From Clostridiales bacterium (GTDB lineage: Bacteria > Bacillota > Clostridia > Christensenellales > Aristaeellaceae), in NCBI GenBank assembly GCA_004557905.1, contig SFFH01000026.1, positions 1 to 26,659 of the forward strand: 26,659 bases of DNA, given 5' to 3'. Each line of letters starts with the position of its first letter. The first letter of the stretch is position 1. The notes beneath the pieces are model-generated. The model searched no databases, was not told the origin of the DNA, and saw only the letters and a program-made list of their open reading frames with translations. Made by a program: the position numbers and the translations under genes. This document shows positions 18,736 through 26,659 of this stretch, in pieces.

Positions 18736-19932
18736 TCAAAATACGGTGAAGCCCGCCTCGCGCAGCGCCTCGATGATGCGCTGTGCGTGATCGCGGTCCT
18801 GCGTCTCCATGGTGATTTCCAGAATCGCGTCCCGGATATCGAGATCCACGTCCGTGCGGTCGTGATGCACGGCCATGACGTTCGCGCCGGCCGCGCCGAT
18901 GATGTGGGACACCATCTCCAGCTGGCCCGGACGGTCCTGCATCAGGATGCGCAGCTTGCTCACGCGGCCCGCGCGCAGCAGGCCCTTCTCGATGATGCGG
19001 GAGATCATCGTCACGTCGATGTTGCCGCCGGAGATGACCGCGACGACCTTGCCGCTCGTGTCAAACTTTTTGCCCATGATTGCCGCCACCGCGGACGCGC
19101 CCGCGCCCTCGGCAACCATCTTGCCGCGCTCCATCAGGAACAGGATTGCCTGCGCGATCTCGTCGTCGTCGACCGTCACGACCTCGTCGACGTATTTTTG
19201 GCACATTTCAAACGTCAGCTCGCCCGGCTGCTTGACCGCGATGCCGTCGGCGATGGTCTTCGCGCTCTCGAGCGCCACGACGTGCCCCGCCTCCAGCGAC
19301 GCCTTCATGCCCGCCGCGCCCGCTGCCTGCACGCCGACGATGCGCACGTTCGGGTGCAGCATCTTCACCGCCGCCGCCACACCGGAGGCCAGTCCGCCGC
19401 CGCCGATGGGCACCACGATGGTGTCGACGTCCGGCAGGTCGTCCATGATCTCCAGGCCGATCGTGCCCTGGCCCGCGATGACCATCGGGTCGTTGAACGG
19501 ATGGATGAACGTCGCGCCGGTCTCCTTCTGCAGGGTGCAGGCCATGGCATAGGCGTCGTCGTACACCGCGCCGTGCAGCACCACCTTTGCGCCCAGCTCG
19601 CGCGTGGCCATCACCTTGGAGAGCGGCGCGCCCGCCGGCATGACGATCGTCGCCGGGATGCCGAACGCCTTCGCCGCAAGCGCCACGCCCTGCGCGTGGT
19701 TGCCCGCGGAGGACGCGATCACGCCGCACGCGCGCTCTTCCTCGCTCAGGCTCGCGATCTTGATATACGCGCCGCGCACCTTGAAAGAGCCGGTGTTCTG
19801 CAGGTCCTCAGTCTTGAGGTACACCTGCGTGCGCTCGTCCGAGAGCGCCTTGAACTGCACAAGGCCCGTCCTCTGCGCCACACCCTTGAGGCGTTCGCGC
19901 GCCTCCAGAATCATACCAAGCGTAACAGACAT
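18736..19932 (-). CDS. ilvA: Threonine ammonia-lyase with C-terminal ACT domain
   Basis: A 398-residue PLP enzyme that converts threonine to 2-oxobutanoate and ammonia, the first step toward isoleucine. The PLP lysine is in NTGSFKVRGA (about 52-61). SSAGNHAQGVA binds the substrate and GGGGLASG the phosphate. The C-terminal 80 residues form an ACT-type regulatory domain (LRILMQDRPGQLEMVSHII). Length and single ACT domain fit the shorter clostridial/TdcB-like form, so the enzyme could be biosynthetic or catabolic. The ATG at 19932 has AAGGAAG upstream; an open frame extending to 20094 merely runs through repeat copy B. No clear promoter was seen between the repeat and the gene. Copies of the same structured repeat flank the gene on both sides. 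Confidence 0.93.
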   Translation of the reverse strand: MSVTLGMILEARERLKGVAQRTGLVQFKALSDERTQVYLKTEDLQNTGSFKVRGAYIKIASLSEEERACGVIASSAGNHAQGVALAAKAFGIPATIVMPAGAPLSKVMATRELGAKVVLHGAVYDDAYAMACTLQKETGATFIHPFNDPMVIAGQGTIGLEIMDDLPDVDTIVVPIGGGGLASGVAAAVKMLHPNVRIVGVQAAGAAGMKASLEAGHVVALESAKTIADGIAVKQPGELTFEMCQKYVDEVVTVDDDEIAQAILFLMERGKMVAEGAGASAVAAIMGKKFDTSGKVVAVISGGNIDVTMISRIIEKGLLRAGRVSKLRILMQDRPGQLEMVSHIIGAAGANVMAVHHDRTDVDLDIRDAILEITMETQDRDHAQRIIEALREAGFTVF

Positions 19933-19972
19933 AGTTAACTTCCTTTCGTATCTTCCTCGCAAAACCCGTGCA

Positions 19973-20045
19973 GGAAACGTTGGGCTGCCGCCCAAACCCG
20001 CCCGAGGGACCTCGTCCCTCGGACTCCCTTCTTCGCTTCGCGCGG
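19973..20045 (+). repeat. Double-hairpin repeat, copy B (5' side of ilvA)
   Basis: Same layout as copy A: GGAAACGT, hairpin 1 TTGGGC-TGCC-GCCCAA (19980-19995), hairpin 2 CGAGGGAC-CTC-GTCCCTCG (20003-20021), and the tail CTTCTTCGCTTCGCG. Stems differ from copy A at paired positions while pairing is kept. It lies between the RNA methyltransferase and ilvA and may act on transcripts of either. Confidence 0.85.
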
Positions 20046-20065
20046 ATAAAAAGCATTTGAATGCG

Positions 20066-20854
20066 TCATTCGGTTTGATGAAGCGGCACAGCACGCGCCA
20101 TCTCGTAGATCATGATGCCGGCCGCCACCGCCGCGTTGAGCGACTCCGCGCCGCCGCGCATGGGCAGCGCCAGATGATGCGTCGCCACCTCTCGCACCGC
20201 AGCGGACACGCCGTTCCCCTCGCTGCCGATGACCAGCACCGCCCTTTCGTGCGGGCAGTGTGCGTAGAAATCCGCGCCGCCCAGCTCCGTCGCCACAATC
20301 GCGTAGCCCCGCGCCTTCATCTCCTCCAGCGCCGCGGGCAGATCAGCCGTGCGCCTGACCGGCACGCGGAAGACGGAGCCCATCGTCGCGCGCAGCGTCT
20401 TGGCGCCGTAGAGATCAGCGCACGCGCTCGACAGCAGCGCGCCGTCAAAGCCCGCTGCGTCCGCCGTGCGCAGGATGGTGCCCACGTTGCCGGGGTCCTG
20501 CACGCCGTCCATCGCCACGATCAGGCTGCCGGAAAGGCGCTCCGGCTCCTCCGGAATCCGCACCGTGCAGCAGACGCCCTGCGGGGTCTTCTGCTCGCTG
20601 ATCGCCTGCATGACCGCCGCCGTTACCAGCAGCACCTCGCAGCCGGCCGCCTGTGCCGCCCCGATCAGCTCCGCAAGCACCTCCCGGCGGCTTTCGTCCA
20701 CAATCAGCGTGCGGCAAAGCCCGAGCGCGATCGCCTCGCGCACCATCTTGACGCTCTCCGCCAGAAAGAGGCCCGCCTCCCGGCGGCCCTTCGCCTTCTG
20801 CAGCTCGCGCAGCCTCTGCACCTGCGGATTGTGAACGCTCGTGATCTCCTTCAT
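20066..20854 (-). CDS. TrmH/SpoU-family RNA 2'-O-methyltransferase
   Basis: A 263-residue SPOUT-class methyltransferase that uses S-adenosylmethionine to 2'-O-methylate a tRNA or rRNA ribose. An N-terminal substrate-binding domain (VHNPQVQRLRELQKAKGRREAGLFLAESVKMVREA) precedes the knotted catalytic domain. Motif 1 is DGVQDPGNVGTILRTADAAGF with the catalytic Arg, motif 2 is VIGSEGNGVS, and motif 3 is LPMRGGAESLNAAVAAGIMIYE. It resembles RlmB/YsgA-type proteins often found near infC-rplT-pheST in Firmicutes, though those genes are not visible here. The RNA target cannot be told from sequence. The start is the ATG preceding KEITSVHNP. A promoter with a palindrome on its -10 lies upstream. Confidence 0.9.
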   Translation of the reverse strand: MKEITSVHNPQVQRLRELQKAKGRREAGLFLAESVKMVREAIALGLCRTLIVDESRREVLAELIGAAQAAGCEVLLVTAAVMQAISEQKTPQGVCCTVRIPEEPERLSGSLIVAMDGVQDPGNVGTILRTADAAGFDGALLSSACADLYGAKTLRATMGSVFRVPVRRTADLPAALEEMKARGYAIVATELGGADFYAHCPHERAVLVIGSEGNGVSAAVREVATHHLALPMRGGAESLNAAVAAGIMIYEMARAVPLHQTE

Positions 20855-20881
20855 GCGCCCTGCCGCCTCCCTCAAACTGTG

Positions 20882-20895
20882 CAATACAAGTATTG
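20882..20895. promoter_or_regulatory. Palindrome over the methyltransferase promoter
   Basis: CAATAC-AA-GTATTG is a perfect 6-bp inverted repeat overlapping the -10 and the probable start site of the RNA methyltransferase gene. It could be an operator, or chance in an AT-rich patch. Confidence 0.35.
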
Positions 20896-20920
20896 TATCG
20901 CAAAACGCAGCCAAGCGCAA
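20892..20920 (-). promoter_or_regulatory. Promoter of the RNA methyltransferase gene
   Basis: On the minus strand TTGCGC (20915-20920), a 17-bp spacer and TACAAT (20892-20897). It stands just downstream of the efflux operon terminator, so this gene starts a new transcript. Confidence 0.6.
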
Positions 20921-20922
20921 GC

Positions 20923-20946
20923 AAAAAGCGGGCCGAAGCCCGCTTT
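20923..20946 (-). terminator. Terminator of the efflux operon
   Basis: AAAGCGGGC (20925-20933), loop CGAA, GCCCGCTTT (20938-20946) is a perfect 9-bp stem, followed on the minus strand by more T residues. It begins 1 bp past the stop codon of the second adaptor. Confidence 0.9.
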
Positions 20947-20947
20947 C

Positions 20948-22435
20948 TCAATAGACCACGATCTCGCCCTCGGACAGGCCGGAGAGAATCTGCACCTGGC
21001 TGTCCGTCATCATGCCGATCTCCACCTGGCGGTATTCGCCGCTCTGCATCTGCACAAACCAGTGATCGCCGTCCTTTTTGAGCGCCTCGCTGGTCAGCAG
21101 CAGGGCGTTTGAAGCGCTGGACACCTGGATTTCGCCGGAGACGTTCATGCCGCCCAGCACGCGGCTGTCCACCTCGCCGGTCAGCTCGATGTACACGTCG
21201 TACGTCGTCACGCTCGTCTCCGTATTGCCCAGCGGCGCGATCTTCTGCACCACGCCGGTCAGCGTGATATCCGGCAGCGCGTCCACGGACAGCGTGGCTT
21301 TCTGACCCGCTTCGACCATCGGGATGTCCAGCTCGTCGATTTCAAGAATCAGCTGCATGCCCGCGCCGCTCTCCACGAGGGTCATCAGCTTCGTGCCGGC
21401 GGAAACGCTGTCGCCCTTCTCCACGTCCACGGAGACGACCTTGCCGTCGCACGGCGCGACGATGGCCAGCTGCTCCTGCTTCTCCATCGCCTTTTCCAGT
21501 TCGACCTTGGTCTTCGTGTATTCGTGCAGCACTCGGTCGTTGTCGTAGTACAGCGGGATCTCATCCCACTCGATGCGCGCGATCACGTCGTAGCGCTTGA
21601 GCATCTTGCCCACCTTGACGTTCCAGGACAGCCCCTTCACCGTGCCGCCGTAGGCGGAAACCGCCATCGGCTTGTTGATCTCAAGAATGCCCTCGCCGAT
21701 GGGCTCGCCGTCCAGCGTCGTCACCGTCACGGGGGCGTCCATCGGGAATTCATCGCTATTGACCTGGATGACCGCCTCAGTGCCGCGGCGCGTCAGGCTG
21801 ATCACGTTGCCCGTCGTGTCAATGCCCTCGCCCAGCACGCACACCTCCTGGTCGTACGCCAGGTCCACGCCTTCAATGCCTTCAAGCTCGACCTTCATGC
21901 GCCCGTCCGTGGAGAGCATCACCACGCAGCCGTGCTCCCTGTACACCGCCAGTGCGTCGTCGCCCGGCTCGATGTACACCGCCATCACGCGGCCGTCGCT
22001 GGGCGCACGGATGGTGATCTCGTCGGAGTATTTCTCCATCAGCGGTTCGCCGGTGTTCACGTCGAAGCGAAGGCTGCCATCCTCGTAGGTGGCCTGCTTG
22101 TAGTTGTACTGTGTGTGCGTCTTCGTGTAGAGCACGTCGCTCTGGGCCAGCTGGATCTCGTATTCGAGCTGTGCGACCTCGTCCGCCAGATCATCGTTCT
22201 CGAGCTTCATCAGTACGTCGCCGGCCCTGACCGTATCGCCCATCTCGACATACCACTCCACCACCTCCGCATCGATTTCCGCGTAGACGCCGGGCTGGCT
22301 GGCCGGCAGGATCTCGCCGGTGCCAAACACCGTTGTGGAGATGTTTCCGCTGGTCACGCGGGCCGTCTCCGCCTGCGCGCCGGCGGCCAGACACAGCGTG
22401 GCCGCCGCGAGCAGAATCCTCAATTTCTTTTTCAT
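20948..22435 (-). CDS. Efflux adaptor (HlyD/MacA/YknX-like), second copy
   Basis: A 495-residue exported adaptor of the membrane-fusion-protein type. A signal peptide ends near AQA (residue 22). A split biotinyl-lipoyl-like domain (GEILPASQPGVYAEIDAEVVEW and EITIRAPSDGRVMAVY), a second lipoyl-like repeat (LAIVAPCDGKVVSVDVEKGD), a beta barrel (DELDIPMVEAGQKATLSVDALP) and a C-terminal membrane-proximal domain ending LSGLSEGEIVVY are visible. It is a paralogue of the adaptor at the head of the operon, but has no Met/Gly tail and lacks the Ca-loop-like insert. In monoderms such adaptors pair with YknY/YknZ-type ABC transporters. It follows the permease by 17 bp, with a GGAGG ribosome binding site. 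The substrate is unknown. Confidence 0.85.
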   Translation of the reverse strand: MKKKLRILLAAATLCLAAGAQAETARVTSGNISTTVFGTGEILPASQPGVYAEIDAEVVEWYVEMGDTVRAGDVLMKLENDDLADEVAQLEYEIQLAQSDVLYTKTHTQYNYKQATYEDGSLRFDVNTGEPLMEKYSDEITIRAPSDGRVMAVYIEPGDDALAVYREHGCVVMLSTDGRMKVELEGIEGVDLAYDQEVCVLGEGIDTTGNVISLTRRGTEAVIQVNSDEFPMDAPVTVTTLDGEPIGEGILEINKPMAVSAYGGTVKGLSWNVKVGKMLKRYDVIARIEWDEIPLYYDNDRVLHEYTKTKVELEKAMEKQEQLAIVAPCDGKVVSVDVEKGDSVSAGTKLMTLVESGAGMQLILEIDELDIPMVEAGQKATLSVDALPDITLTGVVQKIAPLGNTETSVTTYDVYIELTGEVDSRVLGGMNVSGEIQVSSASNALLLTSEALKKDGDHWFVQMQSGEYRQVEIGMMTDSQVQILSGLSEGEIVVY

Positions 22436-22452
22436 GGCCGCACCTCCGCCGC

Positions 22453-23642
22453 TTAGCTGTAGTGCAGCGCGTCGATCGGCTTGAGCTTGGAGGCCTTGTT
22501 CGCCGGATACAGGCCGAACACCACGCCGACGAACATCGAGAAGCCCCTGGCCAGCTGCGCCACGCCGGCGCTGGCTGTCACCGACATGCCCATATAGCTT
22601 TCCAGCAGGTGCATCAGGCCGTAGCCCAGCAGCAGGCCCAGCAGACCGCCCATGCCCGAGAGCACGACGGACTCGATGAGGAACTGCAGCAGGATGTTGC
22701 GCCGCTTGGCGCCGATGGCCTTGCGGATGCCGATCTCACGCGTGCGCTCCGTGACGGAGACGAGCATGATATTCATGATGCCGATGCCGCCGACCAGCAG
22801 CGAGATGCCTGCGATGCCGCCCAGCATCAGCGACAGCGTGCCCGCCGTCTCCTCCATGGCCGCCAGCATCTCCTCCTGGTTCATGATGGAATAGGTGCTG
22901 TCGTCCTGATACTTCTTATAGAGGAAGCTCTCCACCGCCGTCTGCGCCGCGCTGACCATCGTGGAATCCGTCGCAGCGACGTAGAACGAGGTGATCGACG
23001 TGGACTCGAGCATGCGCTGAGCCAGCGTGAAGGGCAGCACCAGCGTGGAGCTCGTGCCGTCCAGCACGCCGACGATCTTGAACATGCGTCCGTTCACATG
23101 CAGCGTGTTGCCCACCACGTTCGTGTTGCCGAAAAGATCCTCCGCCAGATCGGGGCCGATGACGCAGACCGCACTGCGGTTTTCCACGTCCGCATCGATG
23201 ATGTATCGTCCGGAGGCCAGCTCGGTGCTGACAATGTTCGCATAATCCGGATACACACCCATGATCGACGCTGTGGTGTTCGTGCTGCCGGCCTTGACGG
23301 TCAGGCTGCCGGACACCGTCGGGGAGACATACTGAATGTATTCGTTGTCCTTGAGCGCAAGCACATCCTCCGCCTTCAGGATGACGGTGCCCTTCGCGCT
23401 GGAGCTGCGGGAGCTCTTGTTCATGCCGAAGCCGAAGCGGCGGGTCTGAATCGTGACGCTGATCATGTTCGTGCCCATCGAGGAGATGGAATCCGTGACG
23501 GAGGAGGTCGTGCCCTGGCCGATGGCCATCAGCACGGTCACGCTCATCACGCCGATGATGACGCCCAGCATGGTCAGAAAGGAGCGGACCTTGTTGCCCC
23601 AGATCGCCTTGAAGGCCATCTTGACGGTTTCAATCGGGTTCA

Positions 23643-23643
<1 letters not shown>
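22453..23643 (-). CDS. ABC transporter permease, MacB/YknZ (FtsX-like) family
   Basis: A 396-residue type VII ABC permease. TM1 is near residues 20-42 (SFLTMLGVIIGVMSVTVLMAIGQG). A large extracytoplasmic MacB-PCD domain fills about 45-265 (DLAEDLFGNTNVVGNTLHVNG). Three C-terminal helices follow, with the hallmark cytoplasmic loop ERTREIGIRKAIGAKRRNILLQFLIE and the ending FGLYPANKASKLKPIDAL. Such permeases act as mechanotransmitters that export peptides, lipids or drugs with an ATPase and an adaptor. The ATG overlaps the ATPase stop codon (ATGA), so the genes are translationally coupled. The permease itself is intact although its ATPase frame is broken. Confidence 0.92.
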
Positions 23644-24310
<667 letters not shown>

Positions 24311-24322
24311 GTTCGTCCCTCC

Positions 24323-26245
24323 TTACCGCATGCCGCCCATGCCGCCGCCCATGCTGCCGCCGCCCATGCCGCCCATCATCATGCCGCCGAACATGGAACT
24401 GCTGTTGTCATCGTCGCTTGCGGTGTAGAGCACGACGTCGCCCTCACTCAGGCCGGAGGTAATCTGGGCATAGTCGTCGTTCTGCATGCCAACCTCCACC
24501 TTCACCAGAGAGCCGGTCACCTGCGCGGCGCTGGTGGTCTCCACGCCCTCATACAGCCAGGCGCGCACCTTGCCCACCACGCCGGAAACCAGGCTCTTCG
24601 CCCTGGCCGCAAGACCGGTCTCTTCCTCAGTCTGCGCAGGTTCTCCGCCCGGAGTCATCCCCTCGGGCATTCCGCCCGCATTGGGCATGCCGCCCATATC
24701 CGGCATCTGCCCGCCGGACGGCATGCCGCCCTGCATGCCCTGACCGCGGCTGCCGCGCTGGCTGCCGGAAGCTGCGCTCTGCGCCGCGTCGGCCAGCACG
24801 GTGGTACCGCCGTCCGCGACCATCACATAGGTCTGGTTCTTGATGGTCATCAGCGCCTCCACCGGCACATAGAGCACGTCGTCCGCAGAAGCCACCTCGA
24901 TTTCACCCGTCGCGTTCATGCCCGAGCGCACGCCCGTGCCCGCCGCGTCGAAGGTCAGCTCCACGTCATAGGTGGTCACGCCGCCGGAGTTGTTGCCGAC
25001 CGGGGCGATCTTGTAGACCTCGCCGGTGAGCTCCAGGCTGCTGAGCGCGTCGATGGTGATGGAAACCGGCTGGCCGATCTCGACCTGCACGACGTCCAGC
25101 TCATCGACCGCGATGGTCAGGTTCATGTCCTCGCCCTGGAGGATCGAGCCGATCAGCGTGCCGCTGGTGATCTCGTCGCCCTCCTCCACGTCAAGCGTGG
25201 CCACCGTGCCGTCGCAGGGCGCGACGATGATCAGGTTTTCGCGCTGCTCCTTGGCCTCCTCCAGCTCCTTGGCGGACGCCTCGCGCTGCAGGCGCAGCTC
25301 CTCGATCGTCAGCGTGAGCGGGGAATCCGTCAGGCGGAACATGCGCTCGGTACGGCCGACCTTCGAGCCGAGGATCGCGTCCACATAGGTGATGGTGCCG
25401 CCGAATGCGGAGACCGCCATCGGCTTGTTCGGCTCCAGCGTGCCCTCGCCGATGATCTGGTTGTCGGCGTTGCGCACCTCGACGGTCCTGCCCATGATCA
25501 TGTCCGCCTTGCCGTCGCCGTCATAGTCCTTGTTCATCGGCAGGTCGTCCTCCATGACGGTGATGGTCGCCTGCGTGCCCTGGCGCGTCAGCTCCACGAC
25601 CGTGCCCTCGGCGTAGATGTGCTCGCCGATGACGGTCACCTTCTCGTCAAGTGCCAGGCCGAGCGCGCCCTCCGCGCTGGTCAGCTCCACCTTCATGCGC
25701 TCATCGGTGGAGATGACCGCCAGCGCGCCCTCGCGGCGGAAGACCGCCAGCGCGTCGTCGCCCGCCTTGGCGTAGATGGCCACGACGCGGCCAGCCACCG
25801 GCGCTTCGATGCTGGAGACCTTGGAGCCTGCGCGGGTCTCGGTGATCTGCGCGTCCAGATCCCACAGCGCGAACTCCAGGTCGGTGATGGTGTCGTCGAT
25901 CTCGTCGTTGGTGAGCACGGCGAGAATATCGCCCGCCTTCACCTCGTCGCCGACGGAAACGCGCAGATCGGTCAGCGTGCCGTCCGCCTCAGCCAGCACA
26001 TTGGGCTGATTGCGCGCGGAGGTCGTGCCCGTGCCGTACACGGTTTCCGACATCGCGCCGCGCATCACCTGCGTCTGGCTGTAGCTGCTCTCCGTATCGG
26101 AGTTGGCCGCTTGGTTCTTGATATAGGCCTTCAGGCCAAAGAGAATGGCCGCCAGCACGACCGCCAACAGGATCAGCCGCTTGATCCACTTTTTGATGCT
26201 GCGTCCGGCCCTGCCCCGGCGCTTCTTCTGTTTGGTTTCGCTCAT
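24323..26245 (-). CDS. Efflux adaptor (HlyD/MacA/YknX-like) with Met/Gly-rich segments
   Basis: A 640-residue adaptor at the head of the efflux operon. A basic cytoplasmic start and a membrane anchor (about 22-39) are followed by lipoyl-like halves (PNVLAEADGTLTDLRVSVGDEV and VSSIEAPVAGRVVAIY), a second lipoyl-like motif (LIIVAPCDGTVATLDVEEGD) and a barrel (DELDVVQVEIGQPVSITIDAL). Compared with its paralogue it has an inserted calcium-loop-like motif (DYDGDGKAD, 240-248), a Met/Gly/Pro-rich linker (about 500-535) and a C-terminal Met/Gly tail (618-640). The inserts suggest metal or Ca binding, or flexibility; this is inference. GGAGG precedes the ATG. A TACAAT lies upstream at 26296-26301, without a good -35. 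Confidence 0.88.
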   Translation of the reverse strand: MSETKQKKRRGRAGRSIKKWIKRLILLAVVLAAILFGLKAYIKNQAANSDTESSYSQTQVMRGAMSETVYGTGTTSARNQPNVLAEADGTLTDLRVSVGDEVKAGDILAVLTNDEIDDTITDLEFALWDLDAQITETRAGSKVSSIEAPVAGRVVAIYAKAGDDALAVFRREGALAVISTDERMKVELTSAEGALGLALDEKVTVIGEHIYAEGTVVELTRQGTQATITVMEDDLPMNKDYDGDGKADMIMGRTVEVRNADNQIIGEGTLEPNKPMAVSAFGGTITYVDAILGSKVGRTERMFRLTDSPLTLTIEELRLQREASAKELEEAKEQRENLIIVAPCDGTVATLDVEEGDEITSGTLIGSILQGEDMNLTIAVDELDVVQVEIGQPVSITIDALSSLELTGEVYKIAPVGNNSGGVTTYDVELTFDAAGTGVRSGMNATGEIEVASADDVLYVPVEALMTIKNQTYVMVADGGTTVLADAAQSAASGSQRGSRGQGMQGGMPSGGQMPDMGGMPNAGGMPEGMTPGGEPAQTEEETGLAARAKSLVSGVVGKVRAWLYEGVETTSAAQVTGSLVKVEVGMQNDDYAQITSGLSEGDVVLYTASDDDNSSSMFGGMMMGGMGGGSMGGGMGGMR

Positions 26246-26434
26246 CGATATTCCTCCGCTCCGATTGCATTCTCTGTTGGTTCTGCAACGCGGTCATTGT
26301 AAAGGAACACCGTGGCAGAAATGTGACGGGCAGGAAACGGGAGTGCAAATCCTTTGCGCAGCATGCCGTCAAAGCGCCGTAAGCCCTCAGGCGCTGTATC
26401 CCGGACCGCTGCTCTGCAGAAAGATCGGCATTAT

Positions 26435-26460
26435 AAAAAGCCCCTGCGCAGTGCAGGGGC
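26435..26460 (-). terminator. Terminator of the zinc-ribbon gene
   Basis: GCCCCTGC (26440-26447) and GCAGGGGC (26453-26460) form a perfect 8-bp stem with a 5-nt loop. On the minus strand TTTTT follows at once (26439-26435). Confidence 0.88.
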
Positions 26461-26472
26461 CTTCATTATCTA

Positions 26473-26659
26473 TTAATAGCGGGGAGCGCGGCGGGAAGCG
26501 TAGCACTCGCTGCAATAGATCGGTCGGTCGTTCTTCGGGATGAAAGGCACGCGAGTCGGGGCGCCACACTGCGCACAGGTGGTCTCGTACATTTCGCGCT
26601 GCTGAGCCTCACCGGTAGCCGGGCGGCTGTTCTTGCGGGCGATGCGGCAGGCCTTGCAG
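26473..26659 (-). CDS. Zinc-ribbon domain protein, C-terminal part (runs off the window)
   Basis: An open frame enters from the right edge and ends at a TAA (26473-26475), giving about 62 residues with no start in the window. It reads CKACRIARKNSRP, then TTCAQCGAPTRVPF and DRPIYCSECYASRRAP. The CAQC and CSEC pairs, about 17 residues apart, form a CxxC-x17-CxxC zinc ribbon. The CKACR at the edge should be the second half of the N-terminal zinc-binding domain (CxxC ... CKxCR) that often precedes it. Such small proteins are common in Clostridia and their role is not established. The frame is followed by a strong terminator. Confidence 0.8.
   Translation of the reverse strand, partial: CKACRIARKNSRPATGEAQQREMYETTCAQCGAPTRVPFIPKNDRPIYCSECYASRRAPRY

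Noticed and set aside
19933..20094. N-terminal extension of IlvA by 54 residues
   Set aside because: It would translate repeat copy B. The ATG at 19932 has a proper ribosome binding site and gives the normal IlvA N-terminus.

Overview
The window is about 26.7 kb of GC-rich chromosome that reads as a monoderm-type member of the Clostridia/Firmicutes. The grounds are the trigger factor-clpP-clpX-lon-engB block, an OmpR-type regulator and kinase followed by GerMN-domain proteins, a DacF-like carboxypeptidase, and a YknXYZ/MacAB-like ABC efflux operon. The lineage is inferred from gene content; I cannot name a genus. There are no rRNA, tRNA, CRISPR, phage or transposase genes.

Layout. (1) Positions 1-5781, minus strand: one tight operon transcribed response regulator > histidine kinase > GerMN protein > GerMN lipoprotein > holA, ending in a terminator at the left edge. 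Its logic resembles actinobacterial mtrA-mtrB-lpqB. (2) 5782-7618: a divergent control region and a D-Ala-D-Ala carboxypeptidase. (3) 7625-8442: an AT-richer islet with two divergent XRE regulators and a three-half-site candidate operator. (4) 8461-16637: the protein quality-control block (engB, lon, clpX, clpP, tig; all minus), interrupted between lon and clpX by an oppositely oriented SLC9B/NHA-type cation/proton antiporter. That antiporter is preceded by a strong promoter, a fluoride (crcB) riboswitch and an overlapping intrinsic terminator. (5) 16822-18612, plus: a 596-residue membrane protein that looks like a shortened, catalytically degenerate relative of the GT84 part of cyclic beta-1,2-glucan synthases. 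(6) 18613-20854: ilvA and a SpoU/TrmH RNA methyltransferase. Two copies of a structured double-hairpin repeat with compensatory base changes flank ilvA. (7) 20923-26245, minus: a four-gene efflux operon (adaptor, ATPase, FtsX/MacB-like permease, second adaptor). Its ATPase frame is broken by what looks like a 22-nt deletion at the Q-loop. (8) Right edge: the C-terminal part of a small zinc-ribbon protein with its terminator.

The observations most worth following are the fluoride riboswitch controlling an NHA-type antiporter inside the clp/lon cluster, the degenerate GT84-like protein, the covarying repeat pair around ilvA, the MtrAB-LpqB-like operon with a kinase that lacks a suitable ATG/GTG/TTG start, and the Q-loop deletion in the ABC ATPase. 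Family assignments come from recognised motifs and remembered family sequences; no database search was run.
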